Positions 15,054 to 23,743 of a stretch of DNA of 64,000 nucleotides are shown one piece after another (positions within the stretch are counted from its first letter, which is position 1; every line of letters starts with the position of its first letter). The notes below the pieces were generated by a model. That model had not been told where the DNA came from. It was given only the letters and a program-made list of their open reading frames with translations, and ran no database searches. The DNA comes from Streptomyces sp. 1222.5 (lineage in GTDB: Bacteria; Actinomycetota; Actinomycetes; Streptomycetales; Streptomycetaceae). Position numbers and translations under genes: made by a program. The DNA lies in NCBI RefSeq assembly GCF_900105245.1, contig NZ_FNSZ01000001.1, forward strand, positions 7,500,001 through 7,564,000, read 5' to 3'.

Positions 15054-15599
15054 ATGAGGGACGACCCCCACGCCGGCGACACCCCGCATCCGGACGTCTG
15101 GACCGGTCGTGCGACCAACCGGGTCCAGTGGCTGCTCGCGCTGGTCGGCGCGGCCTGCATGGCGCTCGGCATCGAGCTGGCCGTCGAGTCGGCCTGGACC
15201 TCGGGCATCGCGCCCCTGGTGATGTCCGTCGTGGGCTGCATCGCGGCCGGCCTGCTGGTCCTGTTCGGCACGCTCGCCTTCGTGCACGTGGATCTCAGAC
15301 TCGACAAGGAGTCCCTCGAAGTGCGCTGCGGCCACATCGGCGTGCCGCGGCGCCGCATCCCGCTGTCGCACGTGGCGGGAGCCGAGTTCGCCGCCTACGT
15401 CACCCCGCGGCAGTGGGGCGGGTGGGGTTACCGCTGGCGTCCCGAGAAGGGCACCGCCGTCGTCGTACGCTGCGGCGAGGGGATCGTGCTGAGCCTGTGG
15501 GACGGCCACACTTTCACGATCACCGTGGACAACGCGGAATCGGCGGTGCGGGCCATCAGGGAACGGCTGCGCACCATCACACCCGGCTCGGCCCGCTGA
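15054..15599 (+). CDS. Two-TM membrane protein with a PH-like C-terminal region
   Basis: A 181-residue protein with two adjacent hydrophobic helices (residues about 24-42 and 52-74). A beta-rich tail follows (LEVRCGHIGVPRRRIPLSHVAGAEF, then WGGWGYRWRPEKGTAVVVRCGEG and ESAVRAIRERL). The tail resembles bacterial PH or DUF3093 domains, in which a WGGWGYR-type strand recurs. The function is unknown. The leaderless-type promoter at 15041 supports the ATG at 15054. It converges on the O-antigen ligase-like gene. Confidence 0.7.
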   Translation: MRDDPHAGDTPHPDVWTGRATNRVQWLLALVGAACMALGIELAVESAWTSGIAPLVMSVVGCIAAGLLVLFGTLAFVHVDLRLDKESLEVRCGHIGVPRRRIPLSHVAGAEFAAYVTPRQWGGWGYRWRPEKGTAVVVRCGEGIVLSLWDGHTFTITVDNAESAVRAIRERLRTITPGSAR

Positions 15600-15639
15600 G
15601 GTCACCTCCGCGTGACGGCGCCGGCACCCGCCCGCACCG

Positions 15640-16674
15640 TCAGAGCGGGGGCTCCACGCTCTCACCGGTCCACGGCCGGGCCGTCGCCCATCCGGCCAGC
15701 AGCCCCGCGCCCACGGTCACCGTGGTGAAACTCAGCGCGTTGCCCGCCGAGGCCAGCCCGGCCAGAGCCGTCAGGGCCGCGCCGGCGGTGAGCGCGACCG
15801 GGGTGGAGCGCGGGCTGCGCCACAGTGCGTGGAGCACCCAGAAGAACGGGGCCATCAGCAGCAGGACCCCGATGAAGCCCTGCTCCGCCGCCTGCTGCAA
15901 CAGGGCCGAGTGCGGCTTCCCGTCGGACAGCGGGGTGTGCGCGGCCGTGTCGCTCACCTCGCCGAACCGGCCCGGGCCCACGCCCAGGCCGTCGTCGCGC
16001 CCGGCCAGCCGCACGGCGTCCCGCCACAACAGGCTCCGGTGCGGGGCGAGACGGTCCGTGACCAGCGCGGAGACGCCGCCGGGCAGCCAACCGGCGGCGA
16101 CCGCCCAGACGGTGCCCGCCGCAAGGGCCGCCACCACGGCCAGCGCCACCAGACACGGACCCCGGCCGTGCACCCGGCCCGCGGCGAGCGAGCAGAGCAG
16201 GACGGCCGCGCCGGCGCAGCACCCCGCCATCGATCCCAGGGCCGCGCCGCTCAGCACGATCACCACGGCCAGCACCCGCAGCACCAGACGCAGCGCCGGT
16301 ACGGACGTCGCCCAGGCGGCACCGCACGCGGCTCCGGTGGCCAGCACCAGCAACGCGGCGGTGGCCCCGGCCTGCCCGAGCGGCGCGGCGTACCGGGGGC
16401 CCGGGGAGAGGGCGGGGAGGGCGACGGCGAGCGCGAGTCCGGCCGCCGCGCCGGCGCCCGGCGCGGCCACGGGCAGCAGCGCTCCCGAGACACGGCCCGC
16501 CGCGTAGCCGGCGGCCACGGCGAGTACGGCGAGGAGCACACCCTCGGGCCGGCCGCCCCGCGCGGCAGCCATGATCAGCGACCAACCGGCGCAGACCCCG
16601 AGCAGGATCATGCCCACACCGTCAGAAACGTTTCGTCTCGCGTTCGCCGCGTCCGTACCGGCCGCGGATCTCAT
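15640..16674 (-). CDS. O-antigen ligase/polymerase-like (Wzy/WaaL) membrane protein
   Basis: A 344-residue protein with about ten hydrophobic helices. The largest loop (about residues 205-260) contains RSLLWRDAVRLAGRDDGLGVGPGRFGEV and HSALLQQAAEQGFIGVLLL, the pattern of O-antigen ligase and polymerase periplasmic loops that join or transfer glycan chains. The glycan acceptor is not evident. ATG 16674 follows GGGGGCGACGGAG directly; an internal ATG at 16611 lacks a site. The neighbouring glycosyltransferase (12.9 kb) could belong to the same surface-glycan function, but they are not in one operon. Confidence 0.75.
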   Translation of the reverse strand: MRSAAGTDAANARRNVSDGVGMILLGVCAGWSLIMAAARGGRPEGVLLAVLAVAAGYAAGRVSGALLPVAAPGAGAAAGLALAVALPALSPGPRYAAPLGQAGATAALLVLATGAACGAAWATSVPALRLVLRVLAVVIVLSGAALGSMAGCCAGAAVLLCSLAAGRVHGRGPCLVALAVVAALAAGTVWAVAAGWLPGGVSALVTDRLAPHRSLLWRDAVRLAGRDDGLGVGPGRFGEVSDTAAHTPLSDGKPHSALLQQAAEQGFIGVLLLMAPFFWVLHALWRSPRSTPVALTAGAALTALAGLASAGNALSFTTVTVGAGLLAGWATARPWTGESVEPPL

Positions 16675-17065
16675 CTCCGTCGCCCCCACCGTCGCCCCTC
16701 GTACACACGGTCCCCCGACCTGTGGCAGGCCAAGGCCGCGCGCCGGGTCCGGCCGCACCGCCGAGGCTGGGCACACCGTAACGGCTGTTGACCCGTTTGT
16801 GGACGAGGTGCGGAGGATCGTCGTGGTTTCCCCCGGGTCCGAGGGAGGCGGGTGGCCACCGGTGGTCCCGGCCGGCGGCCAGGCGGAGCGCGTACGTCCG
16901 GGGACGGCCGCGAGCGCGGTGCCGACCGGGCCTGCGCCGCGCGCCCCAAGCGCGTCATCGGGCCCGGAACGGGCGTCCACCAGTGGGAATCCCGGCCGCT
17001 CGGGGCCGGCTCCGGAGCCCGGCCGCGCTGTCGGCGGCCGGGCCGCCCGCCGTACACTCACCCGG
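16675..17065. other. 391-bp divergent intergenic region
   Basis: It separates the O-antigen ligase-like gene from lnt. Frames across it lack ribosome sites and read as Arg/Gly/Pro-rich shadows. TTGACC near 16789 is a possible -35 element, but I see no matching -10 17-18 bases on. The lnt -10 box is at its right end. Confidence 0.5.
17053..17058 (+). promoter_or_regulatory. -10 box of lnt (leaderless)
   Basis: TACACT stands seven bases before the GTG at 17066, with no ribosome site, so the start codon is probably +1. Confidence 0.5.
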
Positions 17066-18676
17066 GTGACCGTCACCGCAACTTCCGTCGACCAGCCGGA
17101 ACAGCTCCAGCCGTCCCACGCGCCCGCCGCGCTCCGCGGCCGGCTCATGCGCCTGGTTCCGGCCGTCGTCTCCGCGCTCTGCGGGGTGCTGCTCTACGTC
17201 AGCTTCCCGCCGCGCGTCCTGTGGTGGCTGGCCCTGCCCGCCTTCGCCGGCTTCGGCTGGGTGCTGCGCGGCCGCAGCTGGAAGGCGGCCCTGGGGCTCG
17301 GCTACCTCTTCGGGCTCGGCTTCCTGCTGCCGCTGCTGGTGTGGACCGGCGTGGAGGTCGGTCCGGGCCCGTGGATCGCGCTGGTCGCCATCGAGGCGGT
17401 GTTCGTCGCGCTGGTCGGCGTGGGGGTCGCCGCCGTCTCCCGGCTGCCGGCCTGGCCGGTGTGGGCCGCCGCCCTCTGGATCGCGGGCGAGGCGGTACGC
17501 GCGCGTGTGCCCTTCCGGGGCTTCCCCTGGGGCAAGATCGCGTTCGGTCAGGCGGACGGCGTCTTCCTGCCGCTCGCCGCGCTGGGCGGCACCCCGGTGC
17601 TCGGCTTCGCGGTGGTCCTGTGCGGATTCGGCCTCTACGAGGCGGCGCGGCTGATCGTCGAGGGACGCCGCACCCGGGCCGTGCGGCGCGGCGCGGCGGC
17701 CGCCGCGCTGCTGAGCGTGGCCGTGCCGGTGGTGGGCGCGGTCGCGGCCCGCGCGCTGGTCAGCGACAAGGCCGAGGACGGTACGGCGACCGTGGCGGTC
17801 ATCCAGGGCAACGTGCCGCGTGCGGGCCTGGAGTTCAGCGCGCAGCGCCGGGCCGTTCTCGACCACCACGTGCGCGAGACCCTGAGGCTCGCGGCCGACA
17901 TCAAGGCGGGCAAGGTCGAGAAGCCGGACTACGTGCTGTGGCCGGAGAACTCCTCCGACATCGACCCCTTCACCAACCCCGATGCGGCCGACGTCATCGA
18001 CGGCGCCGCCAAGGCGGTCGGCGTGCCCGTATCGGTCGGCGCGGTCGTCGAGCGGGACGGCAAGCTGCTCAACGAGCAGGTGCTGTGGGACCCGGTCAAG
18101 GGCCCGACGCAGACCTACGACAAGCGGCAGATCCAGCCCTTCGGCGAGTACCTTCCGCTGCGCGGGCTCGTCGGCGCGATCAACGAGGACTGGACCGGCA
18201 TGGTCCGCCAGGACTTCAGCCGGGGCGCCACGCCGGGCGTGTTCGACTTCGACGGCGTCAAGGTCGGCCTCGCCACCTGCTACGAGGCCGCCTTCGACTG
18301 GGCGGTGCGCGACACGGTCACGCACGGCGCGGAGATGATCTCCGTGCCCAGCAACAACGCGACCTTCGACCGCAGCGAGATGACCTACCAGCAGCTCGCC
18401 ATGTCCCGGATCCGCGCCGTCGAGCACAGCCGCACCGTCACCGTGCCGGTGACCAGCGGGGTCAGCGCGTTCATCATGCCGGACGGGCGGATCACCCAGA
18501 AGACCGGCATGTTCGTGCCCGCCTACCTCGTCCAGCAGGTGCCGCTGCGCACCTCCGAGACGCCGGCGACGAAGCTGGGCATCCTGCCGGAGATCGCCCT
18601 GGTGCTGGTCGCGGCGGGCGGCGTCGGCTGGGCAGTCGGCTCGGGTCTGCGCGGCCGGCGCACCGGTGGCGTGTAG
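17066..18676 (+). CDS. lnt: Apolipoprotein N-acyltransferase
   Basis: A 536-residue membrane enzyme that N-acylates the lipid-modified cysteine of lipoproteins. Six hydrophobic helices span residues about 25-225. The nitrilase-like domain then carries the full catalytic triad: Glu294 in WPENSS, Lys353 in YDKRQIQPFGEYLP, and Cys405 in ATCYEAAF. A last helix (about 505-525) returns to the membrane. N-acylation by Lnt is established in mycobacteria and Streptomyces. The GTG start is supported by the leaderless-type -10 box. It is transcribed toward the Nudix gene 66 bp downstream, which has its own promoter. Confidence 0.93.
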   Translation: MTVTATSVDQPEQLQPSHAPAALRGRLMRLVPAVVSALCGVLLYVSFPPRVLWWLALPAFAGFGWVLRGRSWKAALGLGYLFGLGFLLPLLVWTGVEVGPGPWIALVAIEAVFVALVGVGVAAVSRLPAWPVWAAALWIAGEAVRARVPFRGFPWGKIAFGQADGVFLPLAALGGTPVLGFAVVLCGFGLYEAARLIVEGRRTRAVRRGAAAAALLSVAVPVVGAVAARALVSDKAEDGTATVAVIQGNVPRAGLEFSAQRRAVLDHHVRETLRLAADIKAGKVEKPDYVLWPENSSDIDPFTNPDAADVIDGAAKAVGVPVSVGAVVERDGKLLNEQVLWDPVKGPTQTYDKRQIQPFGEYLPLRGLVGAINEDWTGMVRQDFSRGATPGVFDFDGVKVGLATCYEAAFDWAVRDTVTHGAEMISVPSNNATFDRSEMTYQQLAMSRIRAVEHSRTVTVPVTSGVSAFIMPDGRITQKTGMFVPAYLVQQVPLRTSETPATKLGILPEIALVLVAAGGVGWAVGSGLRGRRTGGV

Positions 18677-18730
18677 CCGTACGAGCGCGTACGCCGACCG
18701 AACCTGCGGGGGAGCCGTGCACCGGCCCGT

Positions 18731-18736
18731 TAGGGT
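18731..18736 (+). promoter_or_regulatory. -10 box of the Nudix gene (leaderless)
   Basis: TAGGGT six bases before the ATG at 18743; no ribosome site. The same hexamer and spacing recur before the next gene. Confidence 0.5.
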
Positions 18737-18742
18737 CGGGAC

Positions 18743-19222
18743 ATGGCTACCCCCGACTTCATCCGCACCCTGCGGGCCTCCATCGCCCACCAGCCGCTCT
18801 GGCTGCCCGGGATCACCGCGATCGTCTTCGACGACGAGGGCAGAGTGCTCCTCGGCCGGCGGTCCGACACCCGCAAGTGGGCGGTCGTCGGAGGCATTCC
18901 GGAGCCGGGGGAGCAGCCGGCCGCCTGCGCCGTGCGTGAGGTCTACGAGGAGACCGCGGTGCGCTGCGTCGCCGAGCGGGTCGTCCTCGTCCAGGCGCTG
19001 GAGCCGGTGACCTACCCCAACGGCGACGTCTGCCAGTACATGGACATCACCATCCGCTGCCGCGCGGTGGGCGGCGAGGCCCGGGTCAACGACGACGAAT
19101 CGCTCGAGGTGGGCTGGTTCACCGTGGACGCGCTGCCGCCTCTGAACGAGTTCGGCCTCTTCCGGATCAAGCAGGCCATGTCCGAGGCACCCACATGGTT
19201 CGACCCTATGACTGCCGGCTGA
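18743..19222 (+). CDS. Nudix hydrolase
   Basis: A 159-residue single-domain Nudix enzyme. The Nudix box is GGIPEPGEQPAACAVREV followed by YEETAV (about residues 52-75), which meets the GX5EX7REUXEEXGU pattern except that the penultimate Gly is Ala. All metal-binding Glu residues are present. A conserved QYMDI strand follows. Members cleave nucleoside diphosphates linked to various groups; the substrate is not predictable here. The C-terminal residues (RIKQAMSEAPTWF) are common in actinobacterial MutT-like proteins. Confidence 0.9.
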   Translation: MATPDFIRTLRASIAHQPLWLPGITAIVFDDEGRVLLGRRSDTRKWAVVGGIPEPGEQPAACAVREVYEETAVRCVAERVVLVQALEPVTYPNGDVCQYMDITIRCRAVGGEARVNDDESLEVGWFTVDALPPLNEFGLFRIKQAMSEAPTWFDPMTAG

Positions 19223-19264
19223 AGTATGGGTGGTCACCACATGTGGGGAGGAGTGGGCTCCGCC

Positions 19265-19270
19265 TAGGGT
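19265..19270 (+). promoter_or_regulatory. -10 box of the SDR gene (leaderless)
   Basis: TAGGGT six bases before the ATG at 19277, identical in sequence and spacing to the box of the preceding gene. Confidence 0.5.
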
Positions 19271-19276
19271 CGCCCC

Positions 19277-20098
19277 ATGACCTCGCCCACCCCCCTGCCC
19301 GGCCCGGGCCCCCACGTACAGCCCCTCAGTCTCGACCTCGGTGGCCGCACCGCGCTCGTCACGGGTGCCGCCAGCGGGATCGGCCGCGCCTGCGCGCTGC
19401 GTCTCGCCGCCGCGGGGGCCGAGGTGCGGGCCGTGGACCGGGACGAGGCGGGCCTCGCCGAACTCGCGCAGCAGGCGGAGAGGGCCGGAGAGCTCGCGGG
19501 CACCGTCCTCCCGCACGCCGTGGACCTCACCGACCTCGACGCCGCCGAGCGGGCCGCCGCCGGTGCCGACGTGCTGGTCAACAACGCGGGTCTGCAACTC
19601 GTACGGCCCCTGGAGGAGTTCCCGCCGGAGGTCTTCCACACCGTGCTGACCGTGATGCTGGAGGCACCGTTCCGGCTGATCCGCGGCGCCCTCCCGCACA
19701 TGTACGCACAGGGGTGGGGCCGGATCGTCAACGTGTCCTCCGTCCACGGTCTGCGGGCCTCCGCCTTCAAGTCCGCCTATGTGGCCGCCAAACACGGCCT
19801 GGAGGGCCTGTCCAAGACCGCGGCCCTCGAAGGCGCCCCCCACGGGGTGACCTCGAACTGTGTGAACCCCGCCTATGTGCGCACCCCCCTGGTCGAGAAG
19901 CAGATCGCCGACCAGGCGCAGGCGCACGGCATCCCCGAGGAGCGGGTGCTGTCCGAGGTCCTGCTGAAGGACAGCGCGGTGCGGCGGCTCATCGAACCCG
20001 AGGAGGTCGCGGAGGCCGTGGCCTACCTGTGCAGCCCGCAGGCGTCCTTCGTCACCGGCACCTCCCTGGTGCTCGACGGCGGATGGACGGCCCACTGA
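19277..20098 (+). CDS. Probable 3-hydroxybutyrate dehydrogenase (SDR family)
   Basis: A 273-residue short-chain dehydrogenase. The NAD site TGAASGIG is at about residues 30-37, NNAG near 102, and the Ser-Tyr-Lys triad lies in NVSSVHGLRASAFKSAYVAAKHG. NAGLQLVRPLEEFP together with HGLRASAFKSAYVAAKHG is characteristic of 3-hydroxybutyrate dehydrogenases, which oxidise 3-hydroxybutyrate to acetoacetate with NAD+. VNPAYVRTPLVEKQI also fits that group. The neighbours, a PucR/CdaR regulator and an organic-acid-type MHS transporter, fit an uptake and oxidation locus. Confidence 0.87.
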   Translation: MTSPTPLPGPGPHVQPLSLDLGGRTALVTGAASGIGRACALRLAAAGAEVRAVDRDEAGLAELAQQAERAGELAGTVLPHAVDLTDLDAAERAAAGADVLVNNAGLQLVRPLEEFPPEVFHTVLTVMLEAPFRLIRGALPHMYAQGWGRIVNVSSVHGLRASAFKSAYVAAKHGLEGLSKTAALEGAPHGVTSNCVNPAYVRTPLVEKQIADQAQAHGIPEERVLSEVLLKDSAVRRLIEPEEVAEAVAYLCSPQASFVTGTSLVLDGGWTAH

Positions 20099-20174
20099 GC
20101 GGTACGTCCGCGCCGGGACCGGGAGTTTTCCACAGGCCCGGCCGGCCGGGCGGCCGATGCGTAATCCTTTGACC

Positions 20175-22094
20175 ATGTCCCGCGATCACGTTCAGCCGGC
20201 ACCGAACGGCAGCGCCGAGGCCGAGTACCTCGAGCTGCTGACCCGTGACGCCTCCGTGGAGGCCTATGAGCGGCCGGTGCTGGTGGCCCGCGCCGAGGGC
20301 CGGTCCGCCGATCGCATCGCCGCGCTGGAGCAGGCGAAGCGGCTCGCCCTGCGCGTCCGGGCGGAGCTGGAAGGCCGCCGGCGCCGTGAGGCGGAGCTGT
20401 CTGCGCTCTTCGAGACGGCCCACGACCTCGCGGGCCTGCGGGACCTGGACGCGGTGCTGCAGGCGATCGTGCAGCGCGCCCGTTCCCTGCTCGGCACGGA
20501 CGTCGCCTACCTCACGCTGCACGACCCGGCGCGCGGCGACACCTACATGCGGGTGACGGAAGGGTCCGTCTCCGCCCGCTTCCAGCAACTGCGCCTCGGC
20601 ATGGGCGAGGGGCTCGGCGGGCTGGTGGCGCAGACCACCCGGCCCTACGTCACCGACGACTACTTCGAGGACGCCCGTTTCCAGCACACCCTCACCATCG
20701 ACTCGGGCGTCAGCGACGAGGGCCTGGTCGCCATCCTCGGGGTCCCCCTGATGCTCGGCCCGCACGTGATCGGCGTCCTCTTCGCCGCCGACCGCAGGGC
20801 CCGCGTCTTCGAGCGCGAGCAGATCGCGGTGCTCGGGTCGTTCGCCGCGCTCGCCGCGGCCGCCATCGACACCGCCAACCTGCTCACCGAGACCCGGGCG
20901 GCGCTCGCCGAGCTGGAGCGCGCCAACCAGATCATCCGGGACGGCAGCGCGGTCATCGAGCGGGCCTCCGACGTCCACGACCGGCTCGCCGAACTCGTCC
21001 TGCGCGGCGGCGGGGTGCACGACGTGGCGGCCGCCGTCTCCGAAGTCCTCGACGGCACGGTGTGGTTCACCGAGGCCGGCGCGGCACCGGCCGAAGCCCT
21101 GGAGGCGTCCCGCGCCGAGGGCCATGCGGTACGGCACGGCGGCGAGTGGATCGCGGCGGTGGCCGCCGGCGGTGAACTGCTCGGCGCGCTCGTGCTGCGC
21201 GGGCAGCGGGCGCTGGACCCGGTCGACCAGCGCACGCTGGAGCGGGCGGCCATGGTCACCTCGCTGCTCCTGCTGGCCCGCCGTTCCGCCGCCGAGGCCG
21301 AGCACCGGGTGCGGGGCGAGCTGCTGGACGACCTTCTGGACGCCCGCGACCGGGACCCCCGGCTGCTGCGGGAGCGTGCCGTCCGGCTCCACGCCGACCT
21401 GGACGCCACCCATGTGGTGCTCGCCGCCCGTCTGGACGGCCCCGCGGCCGACGCCGACGAGGAGGCCGCGGCCCGCCGACGGCTGTGGTCCGCCGCGTCC
21501 CACCTCGCCGCCACCCGGCACGGCCTGGCCGCCGCACGCGACGGCGGCACCGTCCTGCTGCTGCCCCTCGGTGCCGGCGACACCGCCACGGAGCTGGCCG
21601 GCCGTACCGCCCGCCACCTGGGCACGGCCGTGCACCAGCCGGTCACGGTCGGCGCCTCCGCCCCCGTCACCGGCCTCGCCGCGCACCCGGAGACGGTGGC
21701 CGCGGCCTATGCCGAGGGCCGCCGCTGCCTCGACGCGCTGCACCTGCTGGGCCGGGCCGGGGACGGAGCCGCGGCGGAGGACTTCGGTTTCCTCGGCCTG
21801 CTCCTCGCGGGCGAACGGGACGTGGCCGGTTTCGTCGGCCGCACCATCGGCCCGGTCGCGTCGTACGACGAGCGGCGGGGCACCGATCTGCTGCGCACCA
21901 TGGACGCGTACTTCGCCTGCGGGATGAGTCCGGCCCGTACCAAGGACGCGCTGCACGTCCATGTGAACACGGTCGCGCAGCGGCTGGAGCGGGTGGGCCG
22001 GCTGCTCGGCGAGGACTGGCAGACCCCGGCCCGCGCCCTGGAGATCCAACTCGCGCTGCGGCTGCACCGGCTGGCGGTCCCGGACAGACGGTGA
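20175..22094 (+). CDS. GAF-domain PucR/CdaR family transcriptional regulator
   Basis: A 639-residue regulator. A coiled N-terminal region (residues about 40-85) leads into a GAF domain (about 85-245; LLGTDVAYLTLHDP, GEGLGGLVAQTTRPYVTDDY). A helical linker, a CdaR/GGDEF-like middle domain and the C-terminal PucR helix-turn-helix follow (LLRTMDAYFACGMSPARTKDALHVHVNTVAQRLERVGRLLG). GAF domains sense small molecules. The close position behind the hydroxybutyrate dehydrogenase suggests it controls that gene and the convergent transporter. ATG 20175 is chosen with TAATCC seven bases upstream; an in-frame ATG at 20157 lies before that box. Confidence 0.87.
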   Translation: MSRDHVQPAPNGSAEAEYLELLTRDASVEAYERPVLVARAEGRSADRIAALEQAKRLALRVRAELEGRRRREAELSALFETAHDLAGLRDLDAVLQAIVQRARSLLGTDVAYLTLHDPARGDTYMRVTEGSVSARFQQLRLGMGEGLGGLVAQTTRPYVTDDYFEDARFQHTLTIDSGVSDEGLVAILGVPLMLGPHVIGVLFAADRRARVFEREQIAVLGSFAALAAAAIDTANLLTETRAALAELERANQIIRDGSAVIERASDVHDRLAELVLRGGGVHDVAAAVSEVLDGTVWFTEAGAAPAEALEASRAEGHAVRHGGEWIAAVAAGGELLGALVLRGQRALDPVDQRTLERAAMVTSLLLLARRSAAEAEHRVRGELLDDLLDARDRDPRLLRERAVRLHADLDATHVVLAARLDGPAADADEEAAARRRLWSAASHLAATRHGLAAARDGGTVLLLPLGAGDTATELAGRTARHLGTAVHQPVTVGASAPVTGLAAHPETVAAAYAEGRRCLDALHLLGRAGDGAAAEDFGFLGLLLAGERDVAGFVGRTIGPVASYDERRGTDLLRTMDAYFACGMSPARTKDALHVHVNTVAQRLERVGRLLGEDWQTPARALEIQLALRLHRLAVPDRR

Positions 22095-22121
22095 CCCCCG
22101 TACGGGCGTGCCGTACGGGGG
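22095..22121. terminator. Perfect 11-bp hairpin between convergent genes
   Basis: CCCCCGTACGG and CCGTACGGGGG enclose a 5-base loop and start directly after the regulator's stop codon. It should act for both the regulator and the convergent transporter. Confidence 0.8.
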
Positions 22122-22155
22122 CCGGGTCGCGCGCGGCCCGTGGGGGCCGCGTCGC

Positions 22156-23541
22156 TCAGACCGTCCGTGCCTTCCGTGCCTCGGCGGCCGGAGCAGCGTC
22201 GGCTGTTCCGTCCCGGCCCGTCGTGACCTCCGCCAGGTCCCGGTGCCGCGTCTCCCGCGAGACACCCACCGCGATCAGGGTCAGCACCACGGCGCCGATC
22301 ACGTACAGGGAGATCGGGGTGGAGGTGCCGTAGCTCTCCAGCAGCGCGGTGGCGATGAGAGGGGCGGGCGCACCGGCCGCGACGGAGGCGAACTGGGCGC
22401 CGATGGAGGCGCCCGAGTAGCGCATCCTGGTGGCGAACATCTCGGCGAAGTAGGCCGCCTGGGGCGCGTACATGGCGCCGTGCAGCACCAGCCCGACGGT
22501 CACGGCCAGGATCAGGTAGCCGAACGAACCGGTGTCCACGAGCGAGAAGAACGGGAACATCCACAGGCCGACACCGGCCGCGCCGAGCAGGTACACCGGC
22601 CGGCGCCCGACCCGGTCGGACAGCGCGCCCCAGGCCGGGATGACGGCGAAGTGCACGGCGGAGCCGATGAGGACGGCGTTGAGCGCGGTCTGCTTGGAGA
22701 CGCCGGCCGAGGTGGTGGCGTAGACGAGGATGAAGGCCGTGATGACGTAGTAGCTGATGTTCTCCGCCATGCGGGCGCCCATCGCCACGAGCACGTCCCG
22801 CCAGTGGTCCCGGAGCACGGAGACGAGCGGCAGCTTCTCCGGTTCGGTGGCCCGCCGGGACTCGGCGCGCTCCAACGCCTCCTTGAAGACCGGCGATTCA
22901 TCGACAGAGAGACGAATCCACAAGCCGACCATCACCAGTACCCCGGAGAGCAGGAACGGTATGCGCCAGCCCCAGGTTCCGAAGGCTTCGTCGGAGAGCA
23001 GGGCGGTCAGCAGCGACAGCACTCCGGTGGCGAGCAACTGGCCCGCCGGTGCGCCGGTCTGCGGCCAGGAGGCCCAGAAGCCGCGCCGCCGGGCGTCCCC
23101 GTGCTCCGACACCAGCAGGACTGCGCCGCCCCACTCGCCGCCGAGCGCGAACCCCTGGATCAGCCGCAGCGTGGTGAGCAGCACGGGGGCGGCGGACCCG
23201 ACGGTCGCGTGCGTGGGGAGCAGGCCGATGGCGAAGGTCGCTCCGCCCATCATCACCAGGCTGAGCACCAGGAGTTTCTTGCGTCCCAGCCGGTCACCGT
23301 AATGGCCGAACACGAGCGCCCCCAGCGGGCGGGCCGCGAATCCGACGGCGTACGTCAGGAACGAGAGCAGGGTTCCGACGAGCGGGTCCGAGTCAGGGAA
23401 GAACAGCTTGTTGAACACGAGCGCGGCCGCGGAGCCGTAGAGGAAGAAGTCGTACCACTCGATGGTGGTGCCGATGAGGCTGGCGGCGACGATGCGGGGG
23501 AGGCTGGCGGGGGGTGGGGGAGCGGTGGTTCCGGATGCCAT
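22156..23541 (-). CDS. MFS transporter of the metabolite:H+ symporter (MHS/ShiA) family
   Basis: A 461-residue transporter with twelve hydrophobic helices. The signature loop GHYGDRLGRKKLLV lies between helices 2 and 3. GTTIEWYDFFLYG at the start of helix 1 is diagnostic of the MHS subfamily, which imports organic acids, shikimate or betaines with protons. LGGEWGGAVLLVSEH is in the family-typical fourth helix. I infer 3-hydroxybutyrate or a related acid from the neighbouring dehydrogenase; this is not proven. The ATG at 23541 has GAGGAAG eight bases upstream. It is convergent to the PucR-type gene and separated by a strong hairpin. Confidence 0.85.
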   Translation of the reverse strand: MASGTTAPPPPASLPRIVAASLIGTTIEWYDFFLYGSAAALVFNKLFFPDSDPLVGTLLSFLTYAVGFAARPLGALVFGHYGDRLGRKKLLVLSLVMMGGATFAIGLLPTHATVGSAAPVLLTTLRLIQGFALGGEWGGAVLLVSEHGDARRRGFWASWPQTGAPAGQLLATGVLSLLTALLSDEAFGTWGWRIPFLLSGVLVMVGLWIRLSVDESPVFKEALERAESRRATEPEKLPLVSVLRDHWRDVLVAMGARMAENISYYVITAFILVYATTSAGVSKQTALNAVLIGSAVHFAVIPAWGALSDRVGRRPVYLLGAAGVGLWMFPFFSLVDTGSFGYLILAVTVGLVLHGAMYAPQAAYFAEMFATRMRYSGASIGAQFASVAAGAPAPLIATALLESYGTSTPISLYVIGAVVLTLIAVGVSRETRHRDLAEVTTGRDGTADAAPAAEARKARTV

Positions 23542-23743
23542 GTGCGCCACTTCCTCGTGTGCGGTGGGGACGGGTACGTGTCGGCACACCGTAAGAAGAC
23601 GCACGTCGGGCGCACATGTGGCGGGACAACATAGTTCGGGGGGTGGTTGTGCGTGTGGCCACCATGCCGACTCGCGAAGAGTGGGTCACGGGCGGGAAAG
23701 CGGCGCGTGGAAGGGCCTGGCGGATGCCTCGGCCCACCCAGGG

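Noticed and set aside
16955-20176. 1073-codon minus-strand frame opposite lnt, Nudix and SDR genes
   Set aside because: The plus-strand products have complete catalytic motifs; the antisense product has none and is compositionally biased.
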